Shown here piece by piece: positions 8,771 to 17,117 of a stretch of 64,000 nucleotides of DNA (position 1 is the first letter of the stretch; the number at the start of each line of letters is the position of its first letter). Source of the DNA: Candidatus Methylomirabilota bacterium (GTDB lineage Bacteria; Methylomirabilota; Methylomirabilia; Methylomirabilales; Methylomirabilaceae). The DNA lies in assembly GCA_016207095.1 (NCBI GenBank), contig JACQQF010000027.1, forward strand, positions 1 through 64,000, given 5' to 3'. The position numbers and the translations under genes are program-made. A model generated the notes under the pieces. That model was not told where the DNA came from and did no database searches. It saw only the letters and a list, made by a program, of their open reading frames with translations.

Positions 8771-11218
8771 TCACGCTTCGGTTTCGGCAGCCTCCTTGTC
8801 GCGGTCTCGCCGCGGCGACACCTGACCGTCGCCCCCATAGGCGCGCGCCCGCTCGGCCATCTCCCGCAGTCGCCCCTGCACGAGGGCGTTCACGCTCCCC
8901 TCCGGAAAGGTCCTGTCCGGGCCGCGTTCCCCCGCCTCTCGCCCGGTCAGTAACGCGATCCCCTCGTCGATGGTGCGGACAGGGTAGACGTGAAATTGTC
9001 CTGCGGCGACCGCTTCCACGACATCCTCGCGGAGCATGAGGTTTCGGACGTTGCTCGCCGGGATCAGAACGCCTTGTTTTCCCGTCAATCCTTTCGCGCG
9101 GCAGATGTCAAAGAACCCCTCGACCTTGGCGTTGACGGCCCCAATGGCCTGGACCTCTCCTTGCTGATTCACCGATCCCGTGACCGCCAGCCCTTGGTTG
9201 ATGGGTAGTCCCGACAGGCCGGAAAGGATGGCGTACAGCTCCGCCGATGATGCGCTGTCCCCCTCCACCTCCTCATAAAGCTGCTCGAAGGCGACGCTCG
9301 CCGACAGCGCAAGGGGGACATCCTCGGCGTAGCGGCCGCCGAGGTGTCCCGAGAGGATCAGAACACCCTTGCTGTGGATCCGGCCACCCATCCGGGCCTC
9401 GCGCTCGATGTCGATGATGCCACCCCGTCCGAGGAAGGTCCGCGCGGTGATCCGCGACGGCTTCCCAAAGTGGTACTCTCCAAGGGGGATGACGGCGATC
9501 CCGTTCACTTGACCGACCGCGGCGCCGGCAGTATCGACCAACAGGGTCCCCTCGGTGATCAGCTCCTGCAGCCGTTCCTCCAGTCGGTTGGATCGCCTGA
9601 TCTTGGCCTCGATAGCCCGGCGAACATCTTGTCCCGTCACCCGGTCGCGCCCGTCTTGCCCGGCCAGGAAGCTGGCCTCTCTCGCGACATCCAGCAGATC
9701 GCTGAAGGTCGTCGCCAATCGCTCCTGATCCTCCACAAGACGAGAGCTGTGCTCCACGAGCTTCGCCACGGCCGACCGGTCGAATGGGCTGAGCCCCTCT
9801 TCCTGGCAGCGGGTCGCGAGCAGCCTGGCAAAGGCGTGGATGTTCTCGGGTGTCCGGGCGACGAACTCGCCGAACTCAACCTGGACCTTGAACAGTTCGC
9901 GAAACTCCGGATCGAGAGTGTGCAGAAGATAGTAGAGCCATGGGCTGCCGATAAGCACGACCTTCACGTGCAGAGGGATCGGCTCCGGCTCCAGGGTCAT
10001 CGTGCTGTAGAGGCGAAACTGCTCGCCGGGTTCTTCGATCTTGATCCGGCGGTCCTTGAGGGTCCGTTTCAGTTGGTCCCACGCGAAGAACTGCTTCAAC
10101 AGCTCGAGGCCCTCCAGGACCAGGAAGCCTCCATTGGCTCGATGCAAGGCGCCACCCTTGATCATCGTGAAGTTGGTGTAGAGGGCGCCCATGTGCACCT
10201 GATGCTCGATCCGGCCCATCACGTTCTGGCACGTGGGGTGGGTCTCAACCACGACCGGCGCGCCGCTGTCCCTGCCCTGTTCGATCAAGACATTCACCCG
10301 ATACCGATCGAAGGGATCTCGCCCGGGCTGCATCATGGTGATCAGCTCCGCCGGGCCCGACGCCCCGCCCTGTCCCCGACGGAAGAGATCCACGCTGGCG
10401 ATCACGTCCTCCCGCATCGCCTCGAAGTGCGCCTGCGCCTCCGGATGATCGGTATAGCGCTCTTTGACCTCTTCGATGAGATGATCGACGGCGGAGGTCG
10501 CCACCTCTCGGTCAAGGGCGTCGAGGCGATCCTTGGCCCCCCGCTCCATTTCCCGGACGCGGCGGTGCGTGGCGGCCATGTCTTTCTGGACCTCCTCACC
10601 CTTCAGGTTGACCTGCCGTTTGACATCCTCATCCAGGGCCTCGAAGGCCTCTTGCTCCAGGGGCTTCCCTCGGAGCATCGGGATCATCATGAACCCGCTG
10701 GCCGTCTTGACCAGCCCGAACCCCAGCGCCTCCGCCCGACGTTGCAACGCCTCCAGCTCGCCGCTCGTCTGTTTTTCCAGCTCCTCCAGGACCGCTCGAC
10801 GTTGCTGCTCGTAGGTTTCCGCCTCGAAGGCTCTCGGGACACCGGCCTTAAGCTCCGTCAGGAGTCGCTCGCAATCGGCCTGAAGGACGCGGGCGAGACC
10901 GGGCGGGAGGCGAAGCGCGCGGGGGCGCTGTGGATCGGCGAAGTTGTTCACGTAACACCAGTCCGGGGGAGTGGCGAGTTTGGACGCCTCGCGGGCCAGG
11001 AAGTGCTTGATCGCGGTGGTCTTCCCTGTCCCCGGAGGTCCCAGAACAAACAGGTTGAACCCGGCGCCCTGGATGCCGACGCCAAAGGTGATGGCCTCGA
11101 CGGCGCGGCCTTGGGCCACGACCTCCTCCAGGCGTTGCAGTTCCTCCGTTCCTGTAAACGGTAGGCTCTCGGGTTGGCAGACCCGGCGCAGCGCATCAGG
11201 CTTCAATGGAGTAACCAT
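8771..11218 (-). CDS. ATP-dependent Lon-family (S16) protease, AAA_32 type
   Basis: 815 aa. An N-terminal AAA part has Walker A GPPGTGKTTAI near residue 60, interrupted by a long helical insertion (about 120-280) rich in Glu/Arg, as in the AAA_32 branch (LonC/YcbZ-like) rather than classical LonA. The C-terminal S16 domain has the catalytic Ser in GDSASSAEL and the Lys in GAVNAKVEGF. There is no transmembrane segment like that of archaeal LonB, so it is probably soluble. Start ATG follows GGTGAGGCG. Likely role is removal of damaged proteins, consistent with the neighbouring Hsp20 and stress genes. The tail is acidic and charged. Confidence 0.92.
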   Translation of the reverse strand: MVTPLKPDALRRVCQPESLPFTGTEELQRLEEVVAQGRAVEAITFGVGIQGAGFNLFVLGPPGTGKTTAIKHFLAREASKLATPPDWCYVNNFADPQRPRALRLPPGLARVLQADCERLLTELKAGVPRAFEAETYEQQRRAVLEELEKQTSGELEALQRRAEALGFGLVKTASGFMMIPMLRGKPLEQEAFEALDEDVKRQVNLKGEEVQKDMAATHRRVREMERGAKDRLDALDREVATSAVDHLIEEVKERYTDHPEAQAHFEAMREDVIASVDLFRRGQGGASGPAELITMMQPGRDPFDRYRVNVLIEQGRDSGAPVVVETHPTCQNVMGRIEHQVHMGALYTNFTMIKGGALHRANGGFLVLEGLELLKQFFAWDQLKRTLKDRRIKIEEPGEQFRLYSTMTLEPEPIPLHVKVVLIGSPWLYYLLHTLDPEFRELFKVQVEFGEFVARTPENIHAFARLLATRCQEEGLSPFDRSAVAKLVEHSSRLVEDQERLATTFSDLLDVAREASFLAGQDGRDRVTGQDVRRAIEAKIRRSNRLEERLQELITEGTLLVDTAGAAVGQVNGIAVIPLGEYHFGKPSRITARTFLGRGGIIDIEREARMGGRIHSKGVLILSGHLGGRYAEDVPLALSASVAFEQLYEEVEGDSASSAELYAILSGLSGLPINQGLAVTGSVNQQGEVQAIGAVNAKVEGFFDICRAKGLTGKQGVLIPASNVRNLMLREDVVEAVAAGQFHVYPVRTIDEGIALLTGREAGERGPDRTFPEGSVNALVQGRLREMAERARAYGGDGQVSPRRDRDKEAAETEA

Positions 11219-11296
11219 CGCCTCACCGTCGTCTTTCTGTCACGCTCACGTCTTCCGATCACGTTTTTCACGTTTCCTCGGCCTCTCTGTGGACCA

Positions 11297-11411
11297 CTAG
11301 TACCGTTCCAACCTGTTGAGGCTAATCGCATACGTATCCTGCTAGACGGTCGCTCATATATCACCGTTCCCGGCCTCACCATCTTGGCGTAAGTCGTTGG
11401 AACGCCACTAG
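11297..11411. repeat. MITE-like element (copy B) bounded by CTAG
   Basis: 115 bp unit with inverted ends CTAGTACCGTTCCAAC and GTTGGAACGCCACTAG (14 of 16 complementary). CTAG at each end could be a target-site duplication or part of the termini. No ORF inside. The right CTAG overlaps the TAG stop codon of the downstream-facing acetyltransferase gene, so the element defines that gene's end. Its interior shares several blocks with the window-edge copy. Confidence 0.75.
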
Positions 11412-11971
11412 AAAAGAACCATCGCCGGCTCGATCCGAAGGTTCTTTATCATCACCACAAGATTGCGCGCCTCTCCCACCTGGTCTTTCACATAGTTGAA
11501 GAAGACAGCCTCTTTTTCGAACCCCAGCCGCTTGAACGCGCTGAGCGCACCGGTTTGATCCGACATCAACTCGGCGACGAGTTGTTCAAGGCCTGCCTTC
11601 CGGGCAATGTGGATCAGCTCCTCGATCAGAACCATCCCCAGGCCCTTTCCGCGATAGTCTTTATCGATGACAAGGCGCACCTTTCCCACATGACTGGTCC
11701 AGCCGAATGTGCGCCGATGCAAGGTGGCATCGCCCACGATGTTCCCGCCCACTTCGGCCACCAGTGGGAGAACCTTCCCATAATCGAGCTCCTGGGTCCA
11801 CGAATCGATCACATCCCGTATAGACACATCGTCACGCAGAAAGAGACGATCCTCTCTGGGCACCCTGGAGAAAAACGCATAGAGCTTATCCGCATCCTCT
11901 TTCACCATCGGGCGGATCGTGACACTCGTCCCACTCTGAAGTCGCACCTTCTTTGGATATCCGGTTAGCAT
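11408..11971 (-). CDS. GNAT-family N-acetyltransferase (paralogue 1)
   Basis: 187 aa. The acetyl-CoA binding region is visible as VRLVIDKDYRGKGLGMVLIEELI (R/Q-x-x-G-x-G/A) near residues 95-115. The N-terminus has the family-specific block IRPMVKEDADKLYAFFSRVPREDRLFLRDDV, shared by three paralogues in this window. Substrate is unknown; GNATs of this length acetylate small molecules or protein N-termini or lysines. Ribosome site GGAGGGGGTGCC precedes the ATG. The TAG stop is contributed by the repeat element that abuts it. The C-terminal LRIEPAMVLF varies between paralogues. Confidence 0.88.
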   Translation of the reverse strand: MLTGYPKKVRLQSGTSVTIRPMVKEDADKLYAFFSRVPREDRLFLRDDVSIRDVIDSWTQELDYGKVLPLVAEVGGNIVGDATLHRRTFGWTSHVGKVRLVIDKDYRGKGLGMVLIEELIHIARKAGLEQLVAELMSDQTGALSAFKRLGFEKEAVFFNYVKDQVGEARNLVVMIKNLRIEPAMVLF

Positions 11972-12052
11972 GGCACCCCCTCCGCTTTCGTCACCTCATT
12001 GAATACCGGTTCCTGCGTGATCCCATCTCGGCCCCCACCGCTCGATTCAAAA

Positions 12053-12622
12053 TCAGTAGAAGCAGGTCTCGGGCTGGTTGGCCGTCGAGATGTCGGCCGT
12101 GAGCAACAACAGGTCCTGTGGCGCGTTGTTCTGATCACGGGCGAAGCCCGGGAGGTGAGCCATCCGCTCGAACCCGGCCCGCTCGAACGCCCTGACGGCC
12201 GCGATCTCGCTGGCGATCAGCTCCGCGAAGAGGCGTTCGAGCTTCGAGTCGATGGCTAGAAGCATCAGGTCCTCGATCAGCAGGCTGCCCAACCCTTTGC
12301 GCCGATACTCGGGATCGACGACGATGCGGATCTCCCCCACATGCTGAAGCCACCCGAACTTCCTCCTGTGCAGGGTGGCGTCGGCTACGATCTTCCCGCC
12401 AGCCTCAGCGAGGATAGGGATGACCCGATTGTAGTCGATCTGTCGGCACCAGTTGGCGACCACGGCGCGATGCGCCACGTCCTCCTTCAAGAGCTTGCGA
12501 TCCTCTTCGGGGATCCGGCAGAAAAATTCGTGTAGGCGAGCCTCGTCGCGGGGCTCCATCGGCCAAAGGGTCACCTTGGTCCAATCCTTGAGGCTAACCT
12601 GCTTCGGATAGATCCTGAGCAT
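12053..12622 (-). CDS. GNAT-family N-acetyltransferase (paralogue 2)
   Basis: 189 aa. Same layout as its paralogues: LWPMEPRDEARLHEFFCRIPEEDRKLLKEDV at the N-terminus, then IVVDPEYRRKGLGSLLIEDL as the acetyl-CoA loop, and a C-terminal half with the ASEIAAVRAFERAGFER strand-helix. The start is well supported by AAAGGAGGGCGGAC before ATG. It sits 81 bp upstream of paralogue 1 in the same direction and just after the broken UspA gene, so it is probably in one stress transcription unit. No substrate can be assigned. Confidence 0.88.
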   Translation of the reverse strand: MLRIYPKQVSLKDWTKVTLWPMEPRDEARLHEFFCRIPEEDRKLLKEDVAHRAVVANWCRQIDYNRVIPILAEAGGKIVADATLHRRKFGWLQHVGEIRIVVDPEYRRKGLGSLLIEDLMLLAIDSKLERLFAELIASEIAAVRAFERAGFERMAHLPGFARDQNNAPQDLLLLTADISTANQPETCFY

Positions 12623-12719
12623 GTCCGCCCTCCTTTCACGATGCTATAACACCAATCTCACAAAAGCCATCATCGACTCCCACCCAAGACGCGCACCAGA
12701 AGAATCCCCCACTCAACCC

Positions 12720-13198
12720 TCACCTCGCGGCCCTCCTCATCCTGGGCGGTCTGACGACGAGGACCGGGCAGTGGGCCAGCCGGACTACGCGCTCGGCCAC
12801 GCTCCCCAACATGAGATGAAACATCCCGGTCGTCCCGTGGGTCGAGATCACAATGAGATCGACGTGCATCCGAGAGGCGATCCGCACGATCTCTTGATAC
12901 GGGGAACCGGCCCCCAAGGCCGTCCGAATCTTCACCCCCGCCAGCGGCTTCGAACGGGTCTCCCGCTCCAGATCCGCCCTGGCCCGTTCCTCCTGAAGCT
13001 TCAGCGTTTGCTGCCAGTCAGGGGAAGGATGAGGGGATACGAATCTCCATTGGGGCCGCCCAGGGTCGCCTGAGGGACGACATGGAGCAGCACCAGCTCC
13101 GCTCCGGAGGCCCTGGCCACCGTCGCTGCTCGGCGGACCGCGTACCGGGAGTGTCTCGAAAAATCAGTCGGGCACAAAATCCGCTTGGCTCTGTGCAT
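12720..13198 (-). pseudogene. Universal stress protein UspA, frameshifted
   Basis: Two ORFs together make one UspA protein. The first (start MHRAKRILCPTDFS, reading LVLLHVVPQ) runs to a stop after PLTGSKR. The second frame carries PDWQQTLKLQEERARADLE, then KIRTALGAGSPYQEIV, DLIVISTHGTTGMFH and GSVAERVVRLAHCPVLVVR, which contains the ATP-binding G-x2-G-x9-GS motif. The frames join with a one-base loss in the cytosine-rich stretch near 13010-13030 (minus-strand ATCCTTCCCCTG). Without the shift it would be about 158 aa and similar to the intact UspA at 22.5 kb. It is either a recent pseudogene or a sequencing error in a C-run. Confidence 0.85.
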
Positions 13199-13253
13199 GG
13201 CACCTCCTTGTTCCGGCCCAGATTGCGAGCATCGCTACAGGCATCGCCCCGTG

Positions 13254-13640
13254 TCATCGCCTCCGCCGTCCGGCGCTGTCCTCTGGAAAATACTGCGCGA
13301 GGGCCAGTTCTATCAGCCTTGACGGCGTGACGCTGCGCTGGGCAGCCTGACTCCGAAGCCGCACGAGCAGGGAGCGCGGAAGGTGGATGGTCAGGGCTGC
13401 TTGTAGGTTCTGCGAGCCGAGATCCACCCGCGCCTCTTCCGCACGCACCCTTGCTTCAAGGGAGGCCAGGACAAGATCCTCCGCGTCGCGCGGCATCTCG
13501 CCCTCTGTCCTACGCACGCCAGTCGCCTCCTTCGACCCTTCGATGAACTCAGGGCTCGCGATGAACACCCGGCGCGTCGAAGGGTCTGAGCGAGTTAATC
13601 TCGCCCGTCGCGCTTGCGATGATGCGGCTTTTCGCTTCAT
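13254..13640 (-). CDS. Small ribbon-helix-helix-like protein with a repeat-encoded insert
   Basis: 128 aa. The C-terminal 45 residues (LTIHLPRSLLVRLRSQAAQRSVTPSRLIELALAQYF) fit an Arc/CopG-type ribbon-helix-helix or similar DNA-binding fold; the preceding part is helical and charged. Residues about 19-40 (STRRVFIASPEFIEGSKEA) are the translation of the TTCGA...CTCAGG palindrome, so the repeat appears to have been inserted in frame. The start ATG overlaps the P-type ATPase stop (ATGA) and has AGGAGGGGACCAC upstream, favouring this long start; a second ATG at residue 49, after the insert, is an alternative. Function is not known; a regulator of the upstream ATPase is possible. Confidence 0.65.
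   Translation of the reverse strand: MKRKAASSQARRARLTRSDPSTRRVFIASPEFIEGSKEATGVRRTEGEMPRDAEDLVLASLEARVRAEEARVDLGSQNLQAALTIHLPRSLLVRLRSQAAQRSVTPSRLIELALAQYFPEDSAGRRRR
13529..13583. repeat. TTCGA/CTCAGG palindromic repeat inside a coding region
   Basis: Contains CCTTCGACCCTTCGATGAA, CTCAGGGCTCGCGATGAAC and GCGTCGAAGG, arranged as an imperfect palindrome. The same family is found around 5290-5390, 47490-47580 and 51600-51740. Here it lies within the ribbon-helix-helix-like gene and keeps its frame. Confidence 0.75.
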
Positions 13641-16393
13641 GTGGTCCCCTCCTGATAGCGAAGGTTTCTACCCATGTCATGGCGGCGACCCAACCCCTTT
13701 CTTGCTTCTTCGGCGAGCAGAAGCAGGGCCGCGAAGACAAGAAGAGGCCACCAGAACCTTCCGTCGAAGGGGGCGGTCGTGAAGATCCGGTGCCCGACCG
13801 GGTGGTAGACGATCAGCCCGAGCAAACCGAGCTCCACCGCCACGCCCCAGAGGAGAAGGCGGTTGGTGAAGAGGCTCCAGGAAAAGCTCGAGGCTCGCGG
13901 GCTGCGGCAGGCAAAGACATTCGCCACCTGGCAAAGGACGATGGCGGCGAAACAGACTGTCGTCGCCTGCCTGTAGAGCGGGCTCCCCGAGGGAAGGCGC
14001 ATCCCCCATTGCCATCCGCCATCGGCCAGGTACCAGAGCCCCGCTCCCACGGCCGCAGCCGCCTCGATAGGACCCAGGAAAAGGTACGACCGGGCCAGCA
14101 GCGGGAGGTTGAGGAGCCGCTCCTCCTTCGACCTTGGCGGGCGATCCATAGTTCGAGCATCCGGCGGCTCTGCCCCGAGCCCCAGGGCGGGAAGCATATC
14201 GGTGCCCAGGTCAACGCCGAGGATCTGGACCACCGTGAGGAGCAGAGGGATCCGAAAGACCACCGAGGCCAGGTACGGCACCAGCTCCGGGATGTTGCTG
14301 GCGAGGATGTAGGTCACGAACTTGCGGATATTTTCATAGACCGCGCGCCCCTCCTCGACCGCGTTGACGATCGTGGCGAAATTATCATCGAGCACGACGA
14401 TGTCCGCCGCCTCCTTCGCCACATCGGTGCCGGCGATCCCCATCGCGATACCGATGTCGGCTTTCTTCAAGGCCGGAGCGTCGTTCACCCCATCACCGGT
14501 GACCGCCACGACGTTTCCCATCTCCTTGAGGATGGAAACGACCCGCATCTTCTGCGTAGGGGTCATCCGGGCAAAGAGGATCTCCGGAATGTCAAGTGCA
14601 GCCTTCAGTTCCTCGTCCCGGATCGCCTCAACCCTGAATCCTTCCAGAACCGCAGCGTTCTCCCCCCGGACCATCCCGATGGCCCGGGCGATGGCCAGGG
14701 CCGTGCGGCTGTTGTCGCCGGTGATCATGATCGTCTTGATCCCGGCCTTCCTGCACCGCGCCACCGCCTCGGGAACCTCAGGCCGCGGCGGATCGATCAT
14801 GGCAACCAGACCGACAAAGGTCAGATCCCGCTCCACCTCCTCCATCGCCATCAAGGGCGTACCGTCTGGCAGCTCTCGATAGGCCAGAGCCAATACCCGA
14901 TAGGCCGCCCCGGCGAATCTATCCAGGCGGTCGAGGATCTTGGTGCGCTCCGCCTCCTCCAGAGCGGTTGCCTTTCCATCGCGATGGACGAAGCGACAGA
15001 GCGGAAGCAACACCTCTGGCGCGCCCTTCACGTAGGCGACCCCCTTTCCGGACGCCGTCAGGTGGACCGTGGTCATTCGCTTTCGGTCGGCATCGAAGGA
15101 GAGCTCCTGAATCCGGGGAGACCGATCGTCCTTGTGTGGCAGCACATTGCCCGCGAACTGCAGGAGGGCGATCTCTGTCGGGTCGCCAACGAATGTTGGA
15201 TCTGTCCCGTCTCGGTTGTCGTGGCGTCTGGCGTTGTTACACCCGCTCGCGATAGCGAAGAGTGGGGCCCACCGGGCAAGGAGGTCCGGAGGCACCGGCG
15301 CGCCATCCGTATTGCGGAGGGACCCTCCCGATACCTCAACCTCGCGTCCATCGATATACACTCGGGTTACGGCCACCTTGTTCTCTGTGAGGGTCCCGGT
15401 CTTATCCGTGCAGATCACGGTGGCACACCCCAACGTCTCCACTGAGGGAAGGTTCTTAATCAGAGCCTTCCGCTTCGCCATCCGCTGAGCGCCCACAGCC
15501 AGAGAAAGGGTCACCGTCGGGAGGAGCCCCTCCGGCACGTTGGCCACTAGGATTCCTACCGCAAAGATAAAGTTTTCCCAGAAGTTTCTCCCGATCGCCA
15601 TGCCGAGGCCGAAAAACGCGAGGCCGATTCCGATGGAGAGCGCGGCGATCAGTCGAGTGACCCTGACGATCTCACGCTGAAGGGGACTCATTTGGGTCTC
15701 GACCCCGGAGGCCAGGTGGGCGACCTTGCCGAACTCGGTATTCATCCCTGTCGCGAATATCACCGCCCTCGCCGTCCCCGAAAGGACGTTTGTGCCGGCG
15801 AACACGATGTTCGCGCTCTCCAGGAGCGCCCCATCCTTGGCGGCCTCGGTCCGGCGCGCCTTGGGGATCGACTCGCCCGTGAGCGGCGCGTTGTTGACCC
15901 GGACCTGGGCTGCGCCAATGACCCTCCCATCGGCAGGGACCCGATCGCCCTCTGCAAGGATCACGACATCTCCCGGGACTAGGTTGGACGCCGAGGCCTC
16001 CCGTATCTCCCCCGATCGGAGGACCTTCACGTGAAGAGGGAGGAGGCGCCGCAGGGCAATGATCGCCCGCTCCGCCCTGTACTCTTGGACAAAAGAAAAA
16101 AGCGCATTCACCACGATCACCCCTATGATGGCCCAGCCGAGCAGATCCATTCCCTCCCCCGGCTTCATCCAATCCGCGGCGAACGCCAAGGCCGCCGCAG
16201 CCCACAGCAGAATAGCCAGGAAATGGGTGAACTGCCTTCCCAACATAGCGAGATAGCGGATCTGTTCCGCGGCCTGAAGCTCGTTGGCGCCGAATTCACC
16301 GAGCCTCCTGGCCGCCTCGGCGTCGGTCAACCCCTGGTCCGAGGTGCCAAGCGCCTTCAGCGCCTCTTCGGGCGACAGGCGATGAATCTGCAT
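13637..16393 (-). CDS. Cation-transporting P-type ATPase (type II)
   Basis: About 918 aa membrane pump that uses ATP to move cations. N-terminal cation-ATPase domain (SPEEALKALGTSDQGLTDAEA), actuator with TGES (APLTGESIPKA), phosphorylation site CTDKTGTLTEN, hinge MTGDGVNDAPALKKADIG and C-terminal membrane helices are all present. The M4 motif is VPEGLLPTVTLSL, with PEGLL as in Na,K-ATPase-like type IIC pumps; calcium pumps have PEGLP. Cation specificity remains uncertain. I prefer the ATG giving MQIHRLS, with GGGGGAG just before it, over the one four codons upstream. The stop overlaps the start of the next gene by 4 bp. Confidence 0.92.
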   Translation of the reverse strand: MQIHRLSPEEALKALGTSDQGLTDAEAARRLGEFGANELQAAEQIRYLAMLGRQFTHFLAILLWAAAALAFAADWMKPGEGMDLLGWAIIGVIVVNALFSFVQEYRAERAIIALRRLLPLHVKVLRSGEIREASASNLVPGDVVILAEGDRVPADGRVIGAAQVRVNNAPLTGESIPKARRTEAAKDGALLESANIVFAGTNVLSGTARAVIFATGMNTEFGKVAHLASGVETQMSPLQREIVRVTRLIAALSIGIGLAFFGLGMAIGRNFWENFIFAVGILVANVPEGLLPTVTLSLAVGAQRMAKRKALIKNLPSVETLGCATVICTDKTGTLTENKVAVTRVYIDGREVEVSGGSLRNTDGAPVPPDLLARWAPLFAIASGCNNARRHDNRDGTDPTFVGDPTEIALLQFAGNVLPHKDDRSPRIQELSFDADRKRMTTVHLTASGKGVAYVKGAPEVLLPLCRFVHRDGKATALEEAERTKILDRLDRFAGAAYRVLALAYRELPDGTPLMAMEEVERDLTFVGLVAMIDPPRPEVPEAVARCRKAGIKTIMITGDNSRTALAIARAIGMVRGENAAVLEGFRVEAIRDEELKAALDIPEILFARMTPTQKMRVVSILKEMGNVVAVTGDGVNDAPALKKADIGIAMGIAGTDVAKEAADIVVLDDNFATIVNAVEEGRAVYENIRKFVTYILASNIPELVPYLASVVFRIPLLLTVVQILGVDLGTDMLPALGLGAEPPDARTMDRPPRSKEERLLNLPLLARSYLFLGPIEAAAAVGAGLWYLADGGWQWGMRLPSGSPLYRQATTVCFAAIVLCQVANVFACRSPRASSFSWSLFTNRLLLWGVAVELGLLGLIVYHPVGHRIFTTAPFDGRFWWPLLVFAALLLLAEEARKGLGRRHDMGRNLRYQEGTT

Positions 16394-16450
16394 GGTCTCC
16401 CCCATCCCCTGCTTGGTCAGGCCGCCTCGGCACTGCCTTCAGATGCCGCT

Positions 16451-17095
16451 CTACCGGACGAATTCACTGACGACCTGGGGATAGCCACGCTCCGCCAGGG
16501 CGCTGACCACGCCGTCCGGATTGATGGTCCGAAGTCTCATAATCAGCAGGCGCCTTGCCCCCCCTCGAGCCGGCAGGGTCACCAGGCTGGCGATCTCCGC
16601 CTGCTGACCCTCGAGGGTCCGGATGACATCGGTGAGGACCCCAGGGTTTGCGGGGACCTCGATTTCAAGTCGCGACGCAGTCCTGGTCGCGCCCATCATC
16701 TCGGCCAGCACGCCAAGGACATCGGTCTCGGTGATGATCCCGACCAGCCTGCCCTCCTGGACGACCGGCAGAGCGCCGATTCGCTTCTCGAACATCAGAG
16801 CGGCCGCCTCCTCGATGGGACAGTGGGGGGAGGTTGTCACCACCTCCTTCGACATGACCTCCTTGACGGTCACCGCAGAGGTGAACCGGACGAATTCCTG
16901 CGCGGTATCGCGATCGAATGGGGATGGCGCAGCCTTCTTGAGGTCTCGGTCCGAGACGATGCCAACCACCCTGTCTCCCTCGACCACCGGGAGATGCCGA
17001 ACCTTCCAGGTCTCCATGGTCCTCAGTGCATGGTGCAGCGTATCGGACCGGCTGACACTGACCGGCGATCGTCGCATTCGATCCATCACTCGCAT
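16451..17095 (-). CDS. CBS-pair protein with C-terminal ACT domain (AcuB-like)
   Basis: 214 aa. Two CBS motifs (residues about 5-60 and 80-135, each ending in GIVSDRDLKK / GIITETDVL) form a nucleotide-binding Bateman module. They are followed by an ACT-like domain (SRLEIEVPANPGVLTDVIRTL to the end), as in AcuB-type proteins. CBS pairs bind adenylates or SAM and usually sense energy state. Start chosen at MRVMDRM, preceded by GAGAGGGACGCGACG; the tracked ORF adds 19 unsupported codons. It lies between the methionine adenosyltransferase gene and the P-type ATPase on the same strand; a regulatory role for either is a guess. Confidence 0.88.
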   Translation of the reverse strand: MRVMDRMRRSPVSVSRSDTLHHALRTMETWKVRHLPVVEGDRVVGIVSDRDLKKAAPSPFDRDTAQEFVRFTSAVTVKEVMSKEVVTTSPHCPIEEAAALMFEKRIGALPVVQEGRLVGIITETDVLGVLAEMMGATRTASRLEIEVPANPGVLTDVIRTLEGQQAEIASLVTLPARGGARRLLIMRLRTINPDGVVSALAERGYPQVVSEFVR

Positions 17096-17117
17096 CGTCG
17101 CGTCCCTCTCTTTCTCC

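Noticed and set aside
9344-11164. Plus-strand 606 aa ORF opposite the Lon-like protease
   Set aside because: Antisense shadow with no recognisable domain.
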